Shown here: positions 7,162 to 14,994 of the stretch, one piece after another | Position numbering within the stretch: position 1 is the stretch's first letter | Layout: each line of letters opens with the position of its first letter | Assembly (NCBI GenBank): GCA_045538175.1 | Contig: JAZSQZ010000138.1 | Coordinates: forward strand, 1 to 34,964 | DNA from: JAZSQZ01 sp045538175 | GTDB taxonomy: Bacteria; Bacillota; Clostridia; Christensenellales; UBA1242 | Direction of reading: 5' to 3' | DNA length: 34,964 nt | Notes under the pieces: generated by a model | The model's database searches: none | What the model saw: the letters and a program-made list of their open reading frames with translations, nothing else | What the model was told of the DNA's origin: nothing | Program-made: the position numbers and the translations under genes

Positions 7162-8637
7162 TTATTTCATAAGTGGGAATAATACAACATCACGAATTGA
7201 AGGTTGATTTGTAATCATAGCCATCATTCTGTCTACCCCGAAACCAAGACCTGAAATAGGTGGCATACCGTGTTCCATAGCAAGTAAGAAGTCTTCATCA
7301 AGTTCCATTGCTTCGTCGTCACCTTGAGTTCTTGCTTTTGCTTGTTCTTCTAAAGTTTCTCTTTGAACGATAGGATCAACAAGTTCTGAGTATGCTTTGC
7401 AAATTTCGTCGCCACAAACTAAAACTTGGAACATATCAATCAAACGATTATCTTTATCATTTCTTCTTGCAAGTGGAACAAGGCAAGCTGGATAGTTATA
7501 TAAAACTGTTGGTTGAACAATTTTTTCTCTAATTTTTCTCTTGTAGACTGTATCGATAATTCCACCGATTGTTTTGCAAGCTTCGAATTCGTCTGCGTCA
7601 AAAAGTTTTGTATTTAGAACTGCTTTCTTAAATTCTTCAAAATCAGTATAATCCAAAACATTAAAACCTAAAATTTCGTTAACTCTTTCTGTATAGTTAA
7701 TTCTTTCAAAATCTTTTGAGAAATCAAGTTCGTTACCTTTGTAATTTACAACAAGTTCGCCATTAACTTCTTTTAGAGCGCCTCTAATGAAATCTGTGAA
7801 GAATTTGATGTTATCTTCAAAATTCCAATATGAAGCGTACCACTCAACCATTGTAAATTCTTGTAAGTGACTTGGGTCCATACCTTCGTTTCTAAAACAT
7901 TTTGCAACTTCGAAAACCTTATCAAATCCACCTGCGATAACTTGTTTTAGGTAAACTTCAGGTGCAATTCTTAAATTGCACATTTTGTTAAGTGCATTAT
8001 GTTTTGTAAAGAAAGGTTTTGCGCTAGCACCACAAACAGCACTTTGCAAAATAGGTGTTTCAACTTCTAAGAAACCATTTTCGCCTAAGAATCTTCTTAG
8101 GTAATTCATAAATTTACATCTTTTAAGGAAAACTGTTCTGCTTTCTTTATTGCTAACAAGGTCCATACATCTTTCACGATATCTTTGATCAAGATCAACA
8201 AGTCCATGGAACTTTTCTGGAAGTGGAAGCATTGCTTTTGATAACAATGTAATCTTAGCTGCTCTTACAGTTGTTTCACCTGTTTCTGTGACATAGATTT
8301 CGCCTGTAACACCAATAAAGTCACCAATATCAATCATTTGTTTGTAGAAAGCATAGTCTTCTTCGTTAATTTCATTTCTGCCTACGCTGACTTGAATTTT
8401 TGCATTGATGTCTTCAATAGAACAGAAACCAAATTTACCAAAAATTCTTCTTGCAGTCATACGGCCACAAACAGTAACAGTTTTACCTACTTCGACTTCT
8501 CTTGCTTCTTCAATAGTGTGAGTTCTTGTAAACTTATCTACATAAGGTAGAACACCTTGTTCTTTTAATCTTTTAATCTTATCTCTCCTGATATCAATTT
8601 CACGAGATAATTCTTGTACATTCTTTTCTTCTGGCAT
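7162..8637 (-). CDS. lysS: Lysyl-tRNA synthetase, class II
   Basis: 491 aa, standard length. An N-terminal OB-fold anticodon-binding domain (about 55-150, VTVCGRMTARRIFGKFGF) is followed by the class II core: motif 2 (FRNEGMDPSHLQEFTMVEWY) and motif 3 (GLGFGVDRMMAMI). It charges tRNA-Lys in the cytosol. The ATG follows AAGGAGTATTTAAA, and that Shine-Dalgarno sits in the 3' arm of a hairpin described separately. No T-box is present. It appears to be the first gene of lysS-degV. Confidence 0.97.
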   Translation of the reverse strand: MPEEKNVQELSREIDIRRDKIKRLKEQGVLPYVDKFTRTHTIEEAREVEVGKTVTVCGRMTARRIFGKFGFCSIEDINAKIQVSVGRNEINEEDYAFYKQMIDIGDFIGVTGEIYVTETGETTVRAAKITLLSKAMLPLPEKFHGLVDLDQRYRERCMDLVSNKESRTVFLKRCKFMNYLRRFLGENGFLEVETPILQSAVCGASAKPFFTKHNALNKMCNLRIAPEVYLKQVIAGGFDKVFEVAKCFRNEGMDPSHLQEFTMVEWYASYWNFEDNIKFFTDFIRGALKEVNGELVVNYKGNELDFSKDFERINYTERVNEILGFNVLDYTDFEEFKKAVLNTKLFDADEFEACKTIGGIIDTVYKRKIREKIVQPTVLYNYPACLVPLARRNDKDNRLIDMFQVLVCGDEICKAYSELVDPIVQRETLEEQAKARTQGDDEAMELDEDFLLAMEHGMPPISGLGFGVDRMMAMITNQPSIRDVVLFPLMK

Positions 8638-8642
8638 TTTAA

Positions 8643-8660
8643 ATACTCCTTACGGAGTAT
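8643..8660 (-). promoter_or_regulatory. Hairpin covering the lysS Shine-Dalgarno
   Basis: On the minus strand ATACTCC-GTAA-GGAGTAT forms a perfect 7-bp stem with a GNRA (GUAA) tetraloop. The GGAG of the lysS ribosome binding site is inside the 3' arm, and the start codon follows 5 nt later. This would hide the ribosome binding site unless opened. Regulation by it is inference. Confidence 0.5.
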
Positions 8661-8736
8661 GATAACACATTTAAAAAAAAATAAAAACCCTTTTTTTGCT
8701 TTTTTCTAAAAATATCTATAATATTTTATATTAACT

Positions 8737-9291
8737 TTAGGTTTTTGTGCCCTTAAACCTGCTTTTATAATAATTTATACCATTTTCAATTTTTTCTATG
8801 TAAGAAATCGTCTCAAAATAAGGCATAGTTTTTAGCGTTACACCATCATCACTAAAACGGTCATCATTTAACCATTTTCTTACATTACCTTCGCCAGCAT
8901 TATAAGCCGATAAACTTACCTTTTCATCTTCAAATTTAGAGAGCAAATATCTAAGATAATAACAACCATAATTTATGTTTATCTCAGGGTCAAAAAGCAT
9001 CTCAGTATTAAACCTTGTTTCTCCCATTAAATTAGATATGTATTTTGCTGTTTGTGGCATAATTTGCATAAGACCTATCGCACCTTGACTTGATACGGTA
9101 TCTTCCTTAAAAGAACTTTCTGTGTTTATTATGCTTGCAACAAAAGAAGGGTCCAACTCATACTCGTTTGAATACTTGATTATCTCGTCTTTGTATTTTA
9201 AAGGAAACTTATTTGAAAACGATATTAAGGTGGCGATTACGGAAATTACTATGATTGCAAAAAAAGCAATATAAGGCAAAAACTTTCTCAT
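8737..9291 (-). CDS. Membrane-anchored lytic transglycosylase (SLT domain)
   Basis: 184 aa from the ATG at 9291; in-frame GTG (9315) and TTG (9318) starts upstream have no better ribosome site, and no clear Shine-Dalgarno is visible for any of them. A single N-terminal membrane anchor (about residues 5-25) is followed by a lysozyme-like SLT domain. E58 in INTESSF is the expected catalytic acid, then GAIGLMQIMPQTA, LSAYNAGEGNVRKWL and ETISYIEKI. It would cleave the MurNAc-GlcNAc bond of peptidoglycan on the outer face of the membrane. Similar small anchored SLT proteins near polA/coaE are common in Firmicutes. Confidence 0.9.
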   Translation of the reverse strand: MRKFLPYIAFFAIIVISVIATLISFSNKFPLKYKDEIIKYSNEYELDPSFVASIINTESSFKEDTVSSQGAIGLMQIMPQTAKYISNLMGETRFNTEMLFDPEININYGCYYLRYLLSKFEDEKVSLSAYNAGEGNVRKWLNDDRFSDDGVTLKTMPYFETISYIEKIENGINYYKSRFKGTKT

Positions 9292-9363
9292 ATATTTAAT
9301 TTGTGTAAAAAACACCAAAATAACCCATAAAAAATGATAATTTTATGCCATTTTAAATAAAAA

Positions 9364-9387
9364 AGATTGCATAGTACTATGCAATCT
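9364..9387 (-). terminator. polA terminator, perfect 24-bp palindrome
   Basis: A perfect palindrome with core GCATAGTACTATGC and flanks AGATT/AATCT is followed on the minus strand by TTTTTTATTT, 18 nt after the polA stop. The 14-bp core is repeated at 30671-30684. Confidence 0.75.
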
Positions 9388-9405
9388 AATTGTATTATGC
9401 AAATT

Positions 9406-11958
9406 TTAACACTCAAACCAATTATCACCCGATTCTACATCAACAATCAGTGGAACTGATAGTTGTGCTGCGTTTTCCATACAATCTTTTAAAAGACTCT
9501 TAACCTTTTCTACTTCTTCATTTGGTGCATCGATAATAAGTTCGTCGTGGACTTGTAAGATAAGTTTACTTTTATATCCCCCTTCCTTTAAGGCTTTATA
9601 AACATTGTTCATTGCAATTTTAATGATATCACTTGCAGTACCCTGTAGTGGCATGTTCATTGCAACCCTTTCAGCAAACATTCTTGCCATATAGGAACTA
9701 GAATATATATCTCTTACAATTCTTCTTCTGCCGTATAAAGTTGTAATATATCCAAAGTCTTTTACAAATTGTACATTTGAACTCATATACTCTTTAACTT
9801 TAGAATATCTTTCAAAGTATTTATCAATATACTCTTTTGCTTGTTTTCTTGAACAATTTATGTTTTGTGCAAGGCCATAATCTGAAATTCCATAAACGAT
9901 ACCAAAGTTAACTGCTTTTGCATCTCTTCTCATTTGACTTGTAACCATATCAAAAGGAACATCAAAAACTTCACTTGCAGTTTGAGTGTGAATATCCTTG
10001 TTTTCATTATAAGCCAAAAGCAAAGTTGGGTCTTGCGAAAAATGTGCAAGTAGTCGAAGTTCAATTTGAGAATAGTCAGCAGAAATCAACTTTCCACCTT
10101 CAAATGAAGATACAAACATCTTCCTTAAGAACTTTCCTTCTTCGTCCCTTACAGGTATATTTTGAAGGTTTGGCTCACTTGAAGAAAGACGACCTGTTGC
10201 AGTTAATGTTTGGTTAAACATTGTATGAATTATGGCTGTTTTAGGGTCATAAATGCCCTTAAAAGCCTCTAAATAGGTTGTGCTAAGTTTTTGTATTTTT
10301 CTGTATCTTATAATCAAAGGCACGATTGGATGCATATCATAAATCTGCTCTAAGATTTCTATTGCTGTTGACATTTTCTTGTTTTGTTTAACATTAAGCC
10401 CCAACTTTTCAAAAAGAATTATTGCTAGTTGCTTTGAAGAATTTATATTAAACTCTTCACCAGCTTGAAGATAAATTTGTTGTGTAAGCTCGTTTAGCTC
10501 GTCACTATATTTGCTTGACAACTCTTCTAAAACATTTGTATCTATCTTAAAGCCAACACATTCCATATCATACAAAACTTCGATTAAAGGAAACTCAATT
10601 TCATAATAAAGTTTATCAAGATTTTTTTCTTTTAATCTTTTGTCGATATCTTCCCTTAGATAAAATAAGTTAACAGACATATACTTTTCGTTTAGCCTAT
10701 TTTGATTTATAAGGTCAAATTTTGTTTGTTGCTTTTCGCCTGCAAATAATAAATATTCGCCAAGCATACAGTCAAATACAACACCGTTTAATGTTATGTT
10801 ATATTCTGCAAGTTGATGTTTTAAAAGTTTACAATCATATACAACTTTTTTTATTTCTTCACTTTCAAACACAGGTTTTAGAGTTTTTAAAACAGTTTCA
10901 TATGAAAGTTTTGCCAAAAATCCATCTTCAAAATTTATTACATATTCACAATTCTTATCATATGAAAAGCAAAAACTCTTATCGATATCAAAGTTAAATT
11001 TCTTTGCTTTTTCAATATATTTTATTGTGTTTTGTAGAGTTTCAACATCACTTATTTCAATGATATTTGCAGAGTATTGTTCAAAACTAGGATCAACTTC
11101 TACACCATCAAACAATTCCGGTTTTTTGAGCAAACTGTTAAAATCATATTTTTCAAAGAAAGCATAAACTTCTTTTGAAAATGGATAGTCATACTTGAAA
11201 TCATCAAGTTCAACATCGATTTGATAATCTGTAATTATTGTTGCAAGTTCTTTTGATAAATAAGCATTATCCTTAGAATTTATGAGTTTTTCTTGAAGTT
11301 TTCCTTTAATCTCATCAATGTGTTCATAAACTCCGTCAAGCGTTTGATACTTTGACAACAAATCAAGTGCTGTTTTTTCACCGACACCAGCCACGCCTGG
11401 GATGTTGTCGGAACTGTCACCCATCAAGGATTTCATTTCGATTACTTGATAAGGTTCAATACCCATTGTTTCTTTTAAAGAATCTTTAGTCATAAACTGA
11501 ATTTCGGTTATGCCTTTCTTTGTAAGCCATACTTCAGTTTTGTCGTTTATAAGTTGAAGCGAATCTTTATCCCCTGTAACAATAGCTGATTTATAGTCAA
11601 ATTTGCGTGTTAGGACACCTATTATATCGTCTGCCTCTATTCCTTCAACTTCGATATATTTGATATTCATAAGTCCCAAAACTTCCTTCAAAATCGGAAA
11701 TTGTGACTTAAGTTCGGTAGGAGTTGGTTTTCGTGTGCCCTTGTATTCTGCATACATTCCATTTCTAAAAGTCTTTTTACCATAGTCAAATGCAACTGCA
11801 ATATGAGTTGGGTTTTGCTCTTGGATAATTTTGATTAACATATTTACAAAACCATAAACTGCATTTGAATATTCGCCATCTTTATTGCTAAGAAGTGGCA
11901 AAGCATAAAAAGCCCTGTTTATTAAACTATTACCATCAATTACAACTAGTTTGTCCAT
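9406..11958 (-). CDS. polA: DNA polymerase I
   Basis: 850 aa from the ATG at 11958, chosen because TTGGAG lies 6 nt upstream. An in-frame ATG at 11985 would overlap the preceding gene and add nine atypical residues. The 5'-3' exonuclease domain (about 1-290) has MDKLVVIDGNSLINRAFYA, GDKDSLQL and GDSSDNIPGVAGVGEKTA. The middle 3'-5' exonuclease-like domain is degenerate: FDIDKSF replaces the usual FDTET, FDCMLGEYLL keeps its Asp, and the last acidic site is not recognisable, so proofreading is probably lost, as in Bacillus. The polymerase domain has motif A DYSQIELR, motif B RRDAKAVNFGIVYG and motif C QVHDELI. Role: Okazaki-fragment maturation and repair. Follows the HD gene by 13 nt. Confidence 0.97.
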   Translation of the reverse strand: MDKLVVIDGNSLINRAFYALPLLSNKDGEYSNAVYGFVNMLIKIIQEQNPTHIAVAFDYGKKTFRNGMYAEYKGTRKPTPTELKSQFPILKEVLGLMNIKYIEVEGIEADDIIGVLTRKFDYKSAIVTGDKDSLQLINDKTEVWLTKKGITEIQFMTKDSLKETMGIEPYQVIEMKSLMGDSSDNIPGVAGVGEKTALDLLSKYQTLDGVYEHIDEIKGKLQEKLINSKDNAYLSKELATIITDYQIDVELDDFKYDYPFSKEVYAFFEKYDFNSLLKKPELFDGVEVDPSFEQYSANIIEISDVETLQNTIKYIEKAKKFNFDIDKSFCFSYDKNCEYVINFEDGFLAKLSYETVLKTLKPVFESEEIKKVVYDCKLLKHQLAEYNITLNGVVFDCMLGEYLLFAGEKQQTKFDLINQNRLNEKYMSVNLFYLREDIDKRLKEKNLDKLYYEIEFPLIEVLYDMECVGFKIDTNVLEELSSKYSDELNELTQQIYLQAGEEFNINSSKQLAIILFEKLGLNVKQNKKMSTAIEILEQIYDMHPIVPLIIRYRKIQKLSTTYLEAFKGIYDPKTAIIHTMFNQTLTATGRLSSSEPNLQNIPVRDEEGKFLRKMFVSSFEGGKLISADYSQIELRLLAHFSQDPTLLLAYNENKDIHTQTASEVFDVPFDMVTSQMRRDAKAVNFGIVYGISDYGLAQNINCSRKQAKEYIDKYFERYSKVKEYMSSNVQFVKDFGYITTLYGRRRIVRDIYSSSYMARMFAERVAMNMPLQGTASDIIKIAMNNVYKALKEGGYKSKLILQVHDELIIDAPNEEVEKVKSLLKDCMENAAQLSVPLIVDVESGDNWFEC

Positions 11959-11971
11959 TAAATACTCCAAT

Positions 11972-12568
11972 TTATTGTTTTTCATCTAAGTAAGTTGCTT
12001 GTATGTCAGATATGTGGAAAATAACACTTGCTGGAAATTGATAAAAGGCTTCACTTAAGCCATAACTTCCACCAATAACTCTTTGGTCAAAACCACCCAT
12101 ATGCCAATTTATTGCCATTGCTTCTTCTCTGCTTAATTTCATAAAACCAGAAATCATATAAACAGACTTTTCTCCATGACCATATGGAAGTTTGTCTTCA
12201 ATTGTATAATAAGGTTGCTTTACCCATTCGCCGTCAACCTTAACATTTCTAAAGTCAACTTTATAGAAGTTTGTTTTGCAAACGTCGTGCAACAAACCAA
12301 TAATTGCAATTGATTCTTCACTTATAACATCGGTATATTTGTCGCCATATTCATTTATAAGATTGTCTCTAAATCTCTTATAGGCGTTTATGCTATGTTT
12401 ACATAAACCACCTTCAAATGCTGAGTGAAACTTTGTGCTTGCAGGTGCAACAAAGAAATCGGTTTTAATAAGCCAATCTAAAAACTTGTCAGCACCTTCT
12501 CTTGTTATAAATTGTTTATAGATATTTATAAATTCTTCTTTTATCGTTTCTAACTCTTTTTCTTCCAC
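11972..12568 (-). CDS. HD-domain phosphohydrolase
   Basis: About 198 aa, GTG start with AAGGAG upstream at good spacing. A single HD domain is visible with its metal ligands in order: H58 (CKHS), H94-D95 (LLHDVCK), then the HD-GYP/phage-type additional histidines in YGHGEK and INWHMGGF, and a late Asp in HISDIQA. HD proteins hydrolyse nucleotides or phosphodiesters using bound metals; the substrate is unknown here. It is upstream of polA in one transcription unit, which fits a nucleotide or nucleic-acid role, but that is only context. Confidence 0.8.
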   Translation of the reverse strand: MEEKELETIKEEFINIYKQFITREGADKFLDWLIKTDFFVAPASTKFHSAFEGGLCKHSINAYKRFRDNLINEYGDKYTDVISEESIAIIGLLHDVCKTNFYKVDFRNVKVDGEWVKQPYYTIEDKLPYGHGEKSVYMISGFMKLSREEAMAINWHMGGFDQRVIGGSYGLSEAFYQFPASVIFHISDIQATYLDEKQ

Positions 12569-12644
12569 AAAAAACTCCTTAAAACAAATATTCTAAAATG
12601 ATTATATCACAACATTTTAAAATTTGCATTTGTTTTATGTAAAT

Positions 12645-13478
12645 TTATGACATATAAAAAAGAATATCATCTATTGAAAGTTTTGAGTGCAAAAATTTGT
12701 TTATGGAAACTGATAATATATATGACCAACCCATAACAATTGCATCAATATTTTTGTCTGTATAATAATTTTTAGACGCATTTTGACCCACAATATCACT
12801 AAAATTTGTGACAAGTGGTACACCAATAGAAACAACAGGCACACCCATTGTTTTTTTGTTTATCCATTTTGTTTGACCAAGCAACCCACCTGGCTTTAAA
12901 CCAACATTATTTAATTGAAAACATTTTCCAAGCAAATTTTTATCTTTGCAAGTTAAGGTATCTATCAAAATTATAAAATCAGGTTTTACTTTTTCTACTA
13001 CAGCTAAAACCAAATCACATGTTGCAATTCCTGTTTTTGCAAATACCGATGGACAAAAACAATAAACCATACTAAACAGTTTTTTTATCTGCAACGCACC
13101 TGGCACAATCAGTTTGTCGCACACCCTAACACCTAAACTGTCACACAAAACATTACTATTTCCAAGACCAACAACTAAGGTTGTAAAGTCGTCTTTAAGG
13201 TCAAAATCTAAAACGATTTCCTTTAAATATTTTATGATTTTATTTATAATTGCCTTGTAACTTGTATTGTCATAATAGTTAAAATTATTGCATTTAACAG
13301 AATAATATATGCCCTTTTCTTTATTAAATACCTTTGATAATTTTGTGTTTTTAATCTTGACTTTTGTTGTTGTGATATTGTTTCTTTTATCTTTTAAAAT
13401 ATTTATAAAGTCGCTATTTTTGTTGTTTTTACTTAAAAAATCGGCAAATTCTTCATAATAACCAAGATTTTCTTGCAT
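12645..13478 (-). CDS. gpr: Spore germination protease GPR (divergent, short)
   Basis: 277 aa, shorter than the usual 320-370. Family signature blocks are VVGLGNSNVLCDSLGVRV, PSVFAKTGIATCDLV, KPDFIILIDTLTCKD, LKPGGLLGQTKWINKKTMG and VPVVSIGVPLVTN. D113 (NVLCDSLG) and D173 (LIDTL) correspond to the two essential aspartates of this unusual acid-protease family (A25). GPR degrades DNA-protecting SASP proteins on germination. The N-terminal propeptide region is short and its cleavage motif is not recognisable. The location divergent to rpsT is a common Clostridia arrangement and supports the call. AAGGA precedes the ATG. It implies a sporulating organism. Confidence 0.85.
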   Translation of the reverse strand: MQENLGYYEEFADFLSKNNKNSDFINILKDKRNNITTTKVKIKNTKLSKVFNKEKGIYYSVKCNNFNYYDNTSYKAIINKIIKYLKEIVLDFDLKDDFTTLVVGLGNSNVLCDSLGVRVCDKLIVPGALQIKKLFSMVYCFCPSVFAKTGIATCDLVLAVVEKVKPDFIILIDTLTCKDKNLLGKCFQLNNVGLKPGGLLGQTKWINKKTMGVPVVSIGVPLVTNFSDIVGQNASKNYYTDKNIDAIVMGWSYILSVSINKFLHSKLSIDDILFYMS

Positions 13479-13515
13479 ATAAATTTTATTTTCCTTAAAA
13501 ACATAAAAATTATGC

Positions 13516-13544
13516 TTGCAAATTAAAAAAAATTATGATAGAAT
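13516..13544 (+). promoter_or_regulatory. Promoter of rpsT
   Basis: -35 TTGCAA, a 17-bp spacer and -10 TAGAAT, 27 nt upstream of the rpsT start codon. Confidence 0.7.
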
Positions 13545-13571
13545 ACCCAAGTATAAAAAAGGAGAAATATC

Positions 13572-13967
13572 GTGCCAAATATCAAATCAGCAAAAAAGAG
13601 AGTTCTTGTTAGTGAAAGAAGAAAAACTGAAAACAAATTTGTTAAAGCAACAATCGCAACATATATCAAAAACTTTAAAGCTGCTGTAAAAGAAAACATT
13701 GAAGAAGCAGAAAAAATGCTTCCAGAAATCGTTTCTTATATTGATTCTGCTGAAACTAAAGGTGTTATCCATAAGAAAAATGCAAGTAGAAAAATTGCAA
13801 GATTAAACACATACCTTTTCAAAGCAAAGAATCCTAGCGCTGCTGTAGTTGCAACTGCTGCTGAAGTTGAAGAAGTTAAAGAAGAAATCAAACAAGAAAT
13901 TGCAGAAGAAAAACCTGCAAAAAAGACTGCTGCAAAGAAAACAACAGCAAAAAAAGAAAGTAAATAG
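13572..13967 (+). CDS. rpsT: 30S ribosomal protein S20 with C-terminal extension
   Basis: 131 aa, against about 85-90 for S20. The S20 domain (1-about 87: PNIKSAKKRVLVSERR, GVIHKKNASRKIARLN) is followed by about 44 residues of low-complexity Ala/Glu then Ala/Lys (VEEVKEEIKQEIAEE, KKTAAKKTTAKK). S20 binds 16S rRNA in the 30S body. The tail is disordered and first acidic, then basic; its role is unknown. GTG start with AGGAG upstream. The AT-rich body has no frameshift. Divergent from gpr and convergent with holA. Confidence 0.95.
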   Translation: MPNIKSAKKRVLVSERRKTENKFVKATIATYIKNFKAAVKENIEEAEKMLPEIVSYIDSAETKGVIHKKNASRKIARLNTYLFKAKNPSAAVVATAAEVEEVKEEIKQEIAEEKPAKKTAAKKTTAKKESK

Positions 13968-13977
13968 TTAATAAAAA

Positions 13978-14000
13978 AAACACATAAATTTTATGTGTTT
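13978..14000. terminator. Shared terminator of rpsT and holA
   Basis: The palindrome CACATAAATTTTATGTG is flanked by A and T tracts on both sides, between the convergent rpsT and holA stop codons, so it can serve both directions. Confidence 0.75.
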
Positions 14001-14011
14001 TTTTATTTTTA

Positions 14012-14986
14012 TTAGATATTTAGAATATTTGCAACAAGATAACTAAGTGCATTCTTCCCTTCCATCTTGCCACTCTTGATATTAAAATCAACTTCCAAAC
14101 ACAAATCGTAGATATTTTTAAGTTTTAACTTTGTAAAAAGTCCAGACTGTTGTTTGGATTTTTTTATTGCGTATTCTTTAACGTTTAAAAATTTTGACAA
14201 CTCTAAATCAGTGTATGTTGAAATTGAAGAGAAAAACATTCTTCTAAAATGATTTGTAATTATTGCAATAAGTGATGTTGGGTTGTTACTTTGTTTTAAA
14301 AGTTTGTCGATAATATCAAAACATACAGTTCCATTTTTTTTGCTTAATGCTTCGGTCAATTCAAAAACAATATATTCTGCGTCTTTTGTGACAATTTCTA
14401 AAACATCTTCTTCTTTTATTGTTTCCTCTTCACCAATGTATGCTAGCAACTTATCAGTTTCAGCATCAATTTTTGTTAAAGTATAATTACAAAATTCTAT
14501 TATTTTGTTTACTGCAAGGTTACTTATTTTTTTACCTTGTTTTGACAACTTTGCAACTACCCATTTTTTTAATGTGTCTTCGCCTAGTTTGTTACAGTCA
14601 ACAAATTCAACTGAATTTACAAAAGACATATAAAAATCATTTGTAGGGGTTGTAGAGAAAAACACTAAACAAGTTGAAGGGGTTGGATTTTTAAGATACT
14701 CTACAAAAACCTTCTTTTCTTCTTCATTTTTTTTGTTAAGATAATCTTTTACAATAACTAATCTTTTTTCATCACCTATAGGCAAAACTTCACAAGATTC
14801 AACAACTTGTCTTGCAGTAAACCCATCAACCGAAAAGACAACCTTGTTAAAGTCCGGAAACATAAGATTACAGGCATTTTCTATTAGTTCTAAAGATTTA
14901 TACTCTAAGAAGGAATCGTCGCCACAAATAAAGTATGCTGGCTTGATTTCTTGTTTCAAACTCATTTTTAATAATTCAAACTTCAT
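14012..14986 (-). CDS. holA: DNA polymerase III, delta subunit
   Basis: 324 aa. The N-terminal AAA+-like fold shows KPAYFICGDDSFLEYKSLEL and VVFSVDGFTARQVVESCEVLP; the C-terminal collar has NPTSLIAIITNHFRRMFF and GKNALSYLVANIL. The P-loop of true ATPases is absent, as expected: delta opens the beta clamp within the clamp loader without hydrolysing ATP. The order comEC-holA, convergent with rpsT, is widely conserved in Firmicutes. It starts 8 nt after comEC behind AGGTGA, so it is cotranscribed. Confidence 0.92.
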   Translation of the reverse strand: MKFELLKMSLKQEIKPAYFICGDDSFLEYKSLELIENACNLMFPDFNKVVFSVDGFTARQVVESCEVLPIGDEKRLVIVKDYLNKKNEEEKKVFVEYLKNPTPSTCLVFFSTTPTNDFYMSFVNSVEFVDCNKLGEDTLKKWVVAKLSKQGKKISNLAVNKIIEFCNYTLTKIDAETDKLLAYIGEEETIKEEDVLEIVTKDAEYIVFELTEALSKKNGTVCFDIIDKLLKQSNNPTSLIAIITNHFRRMFFSSISTYTDLELSKFLNVKEYAIKKSKQQSGLFTKLKLKNIYDLCLEVDFNIKSGKMEGKNALSYLVANILNI

Positions 14987-14994
14987 TTTTTCAC

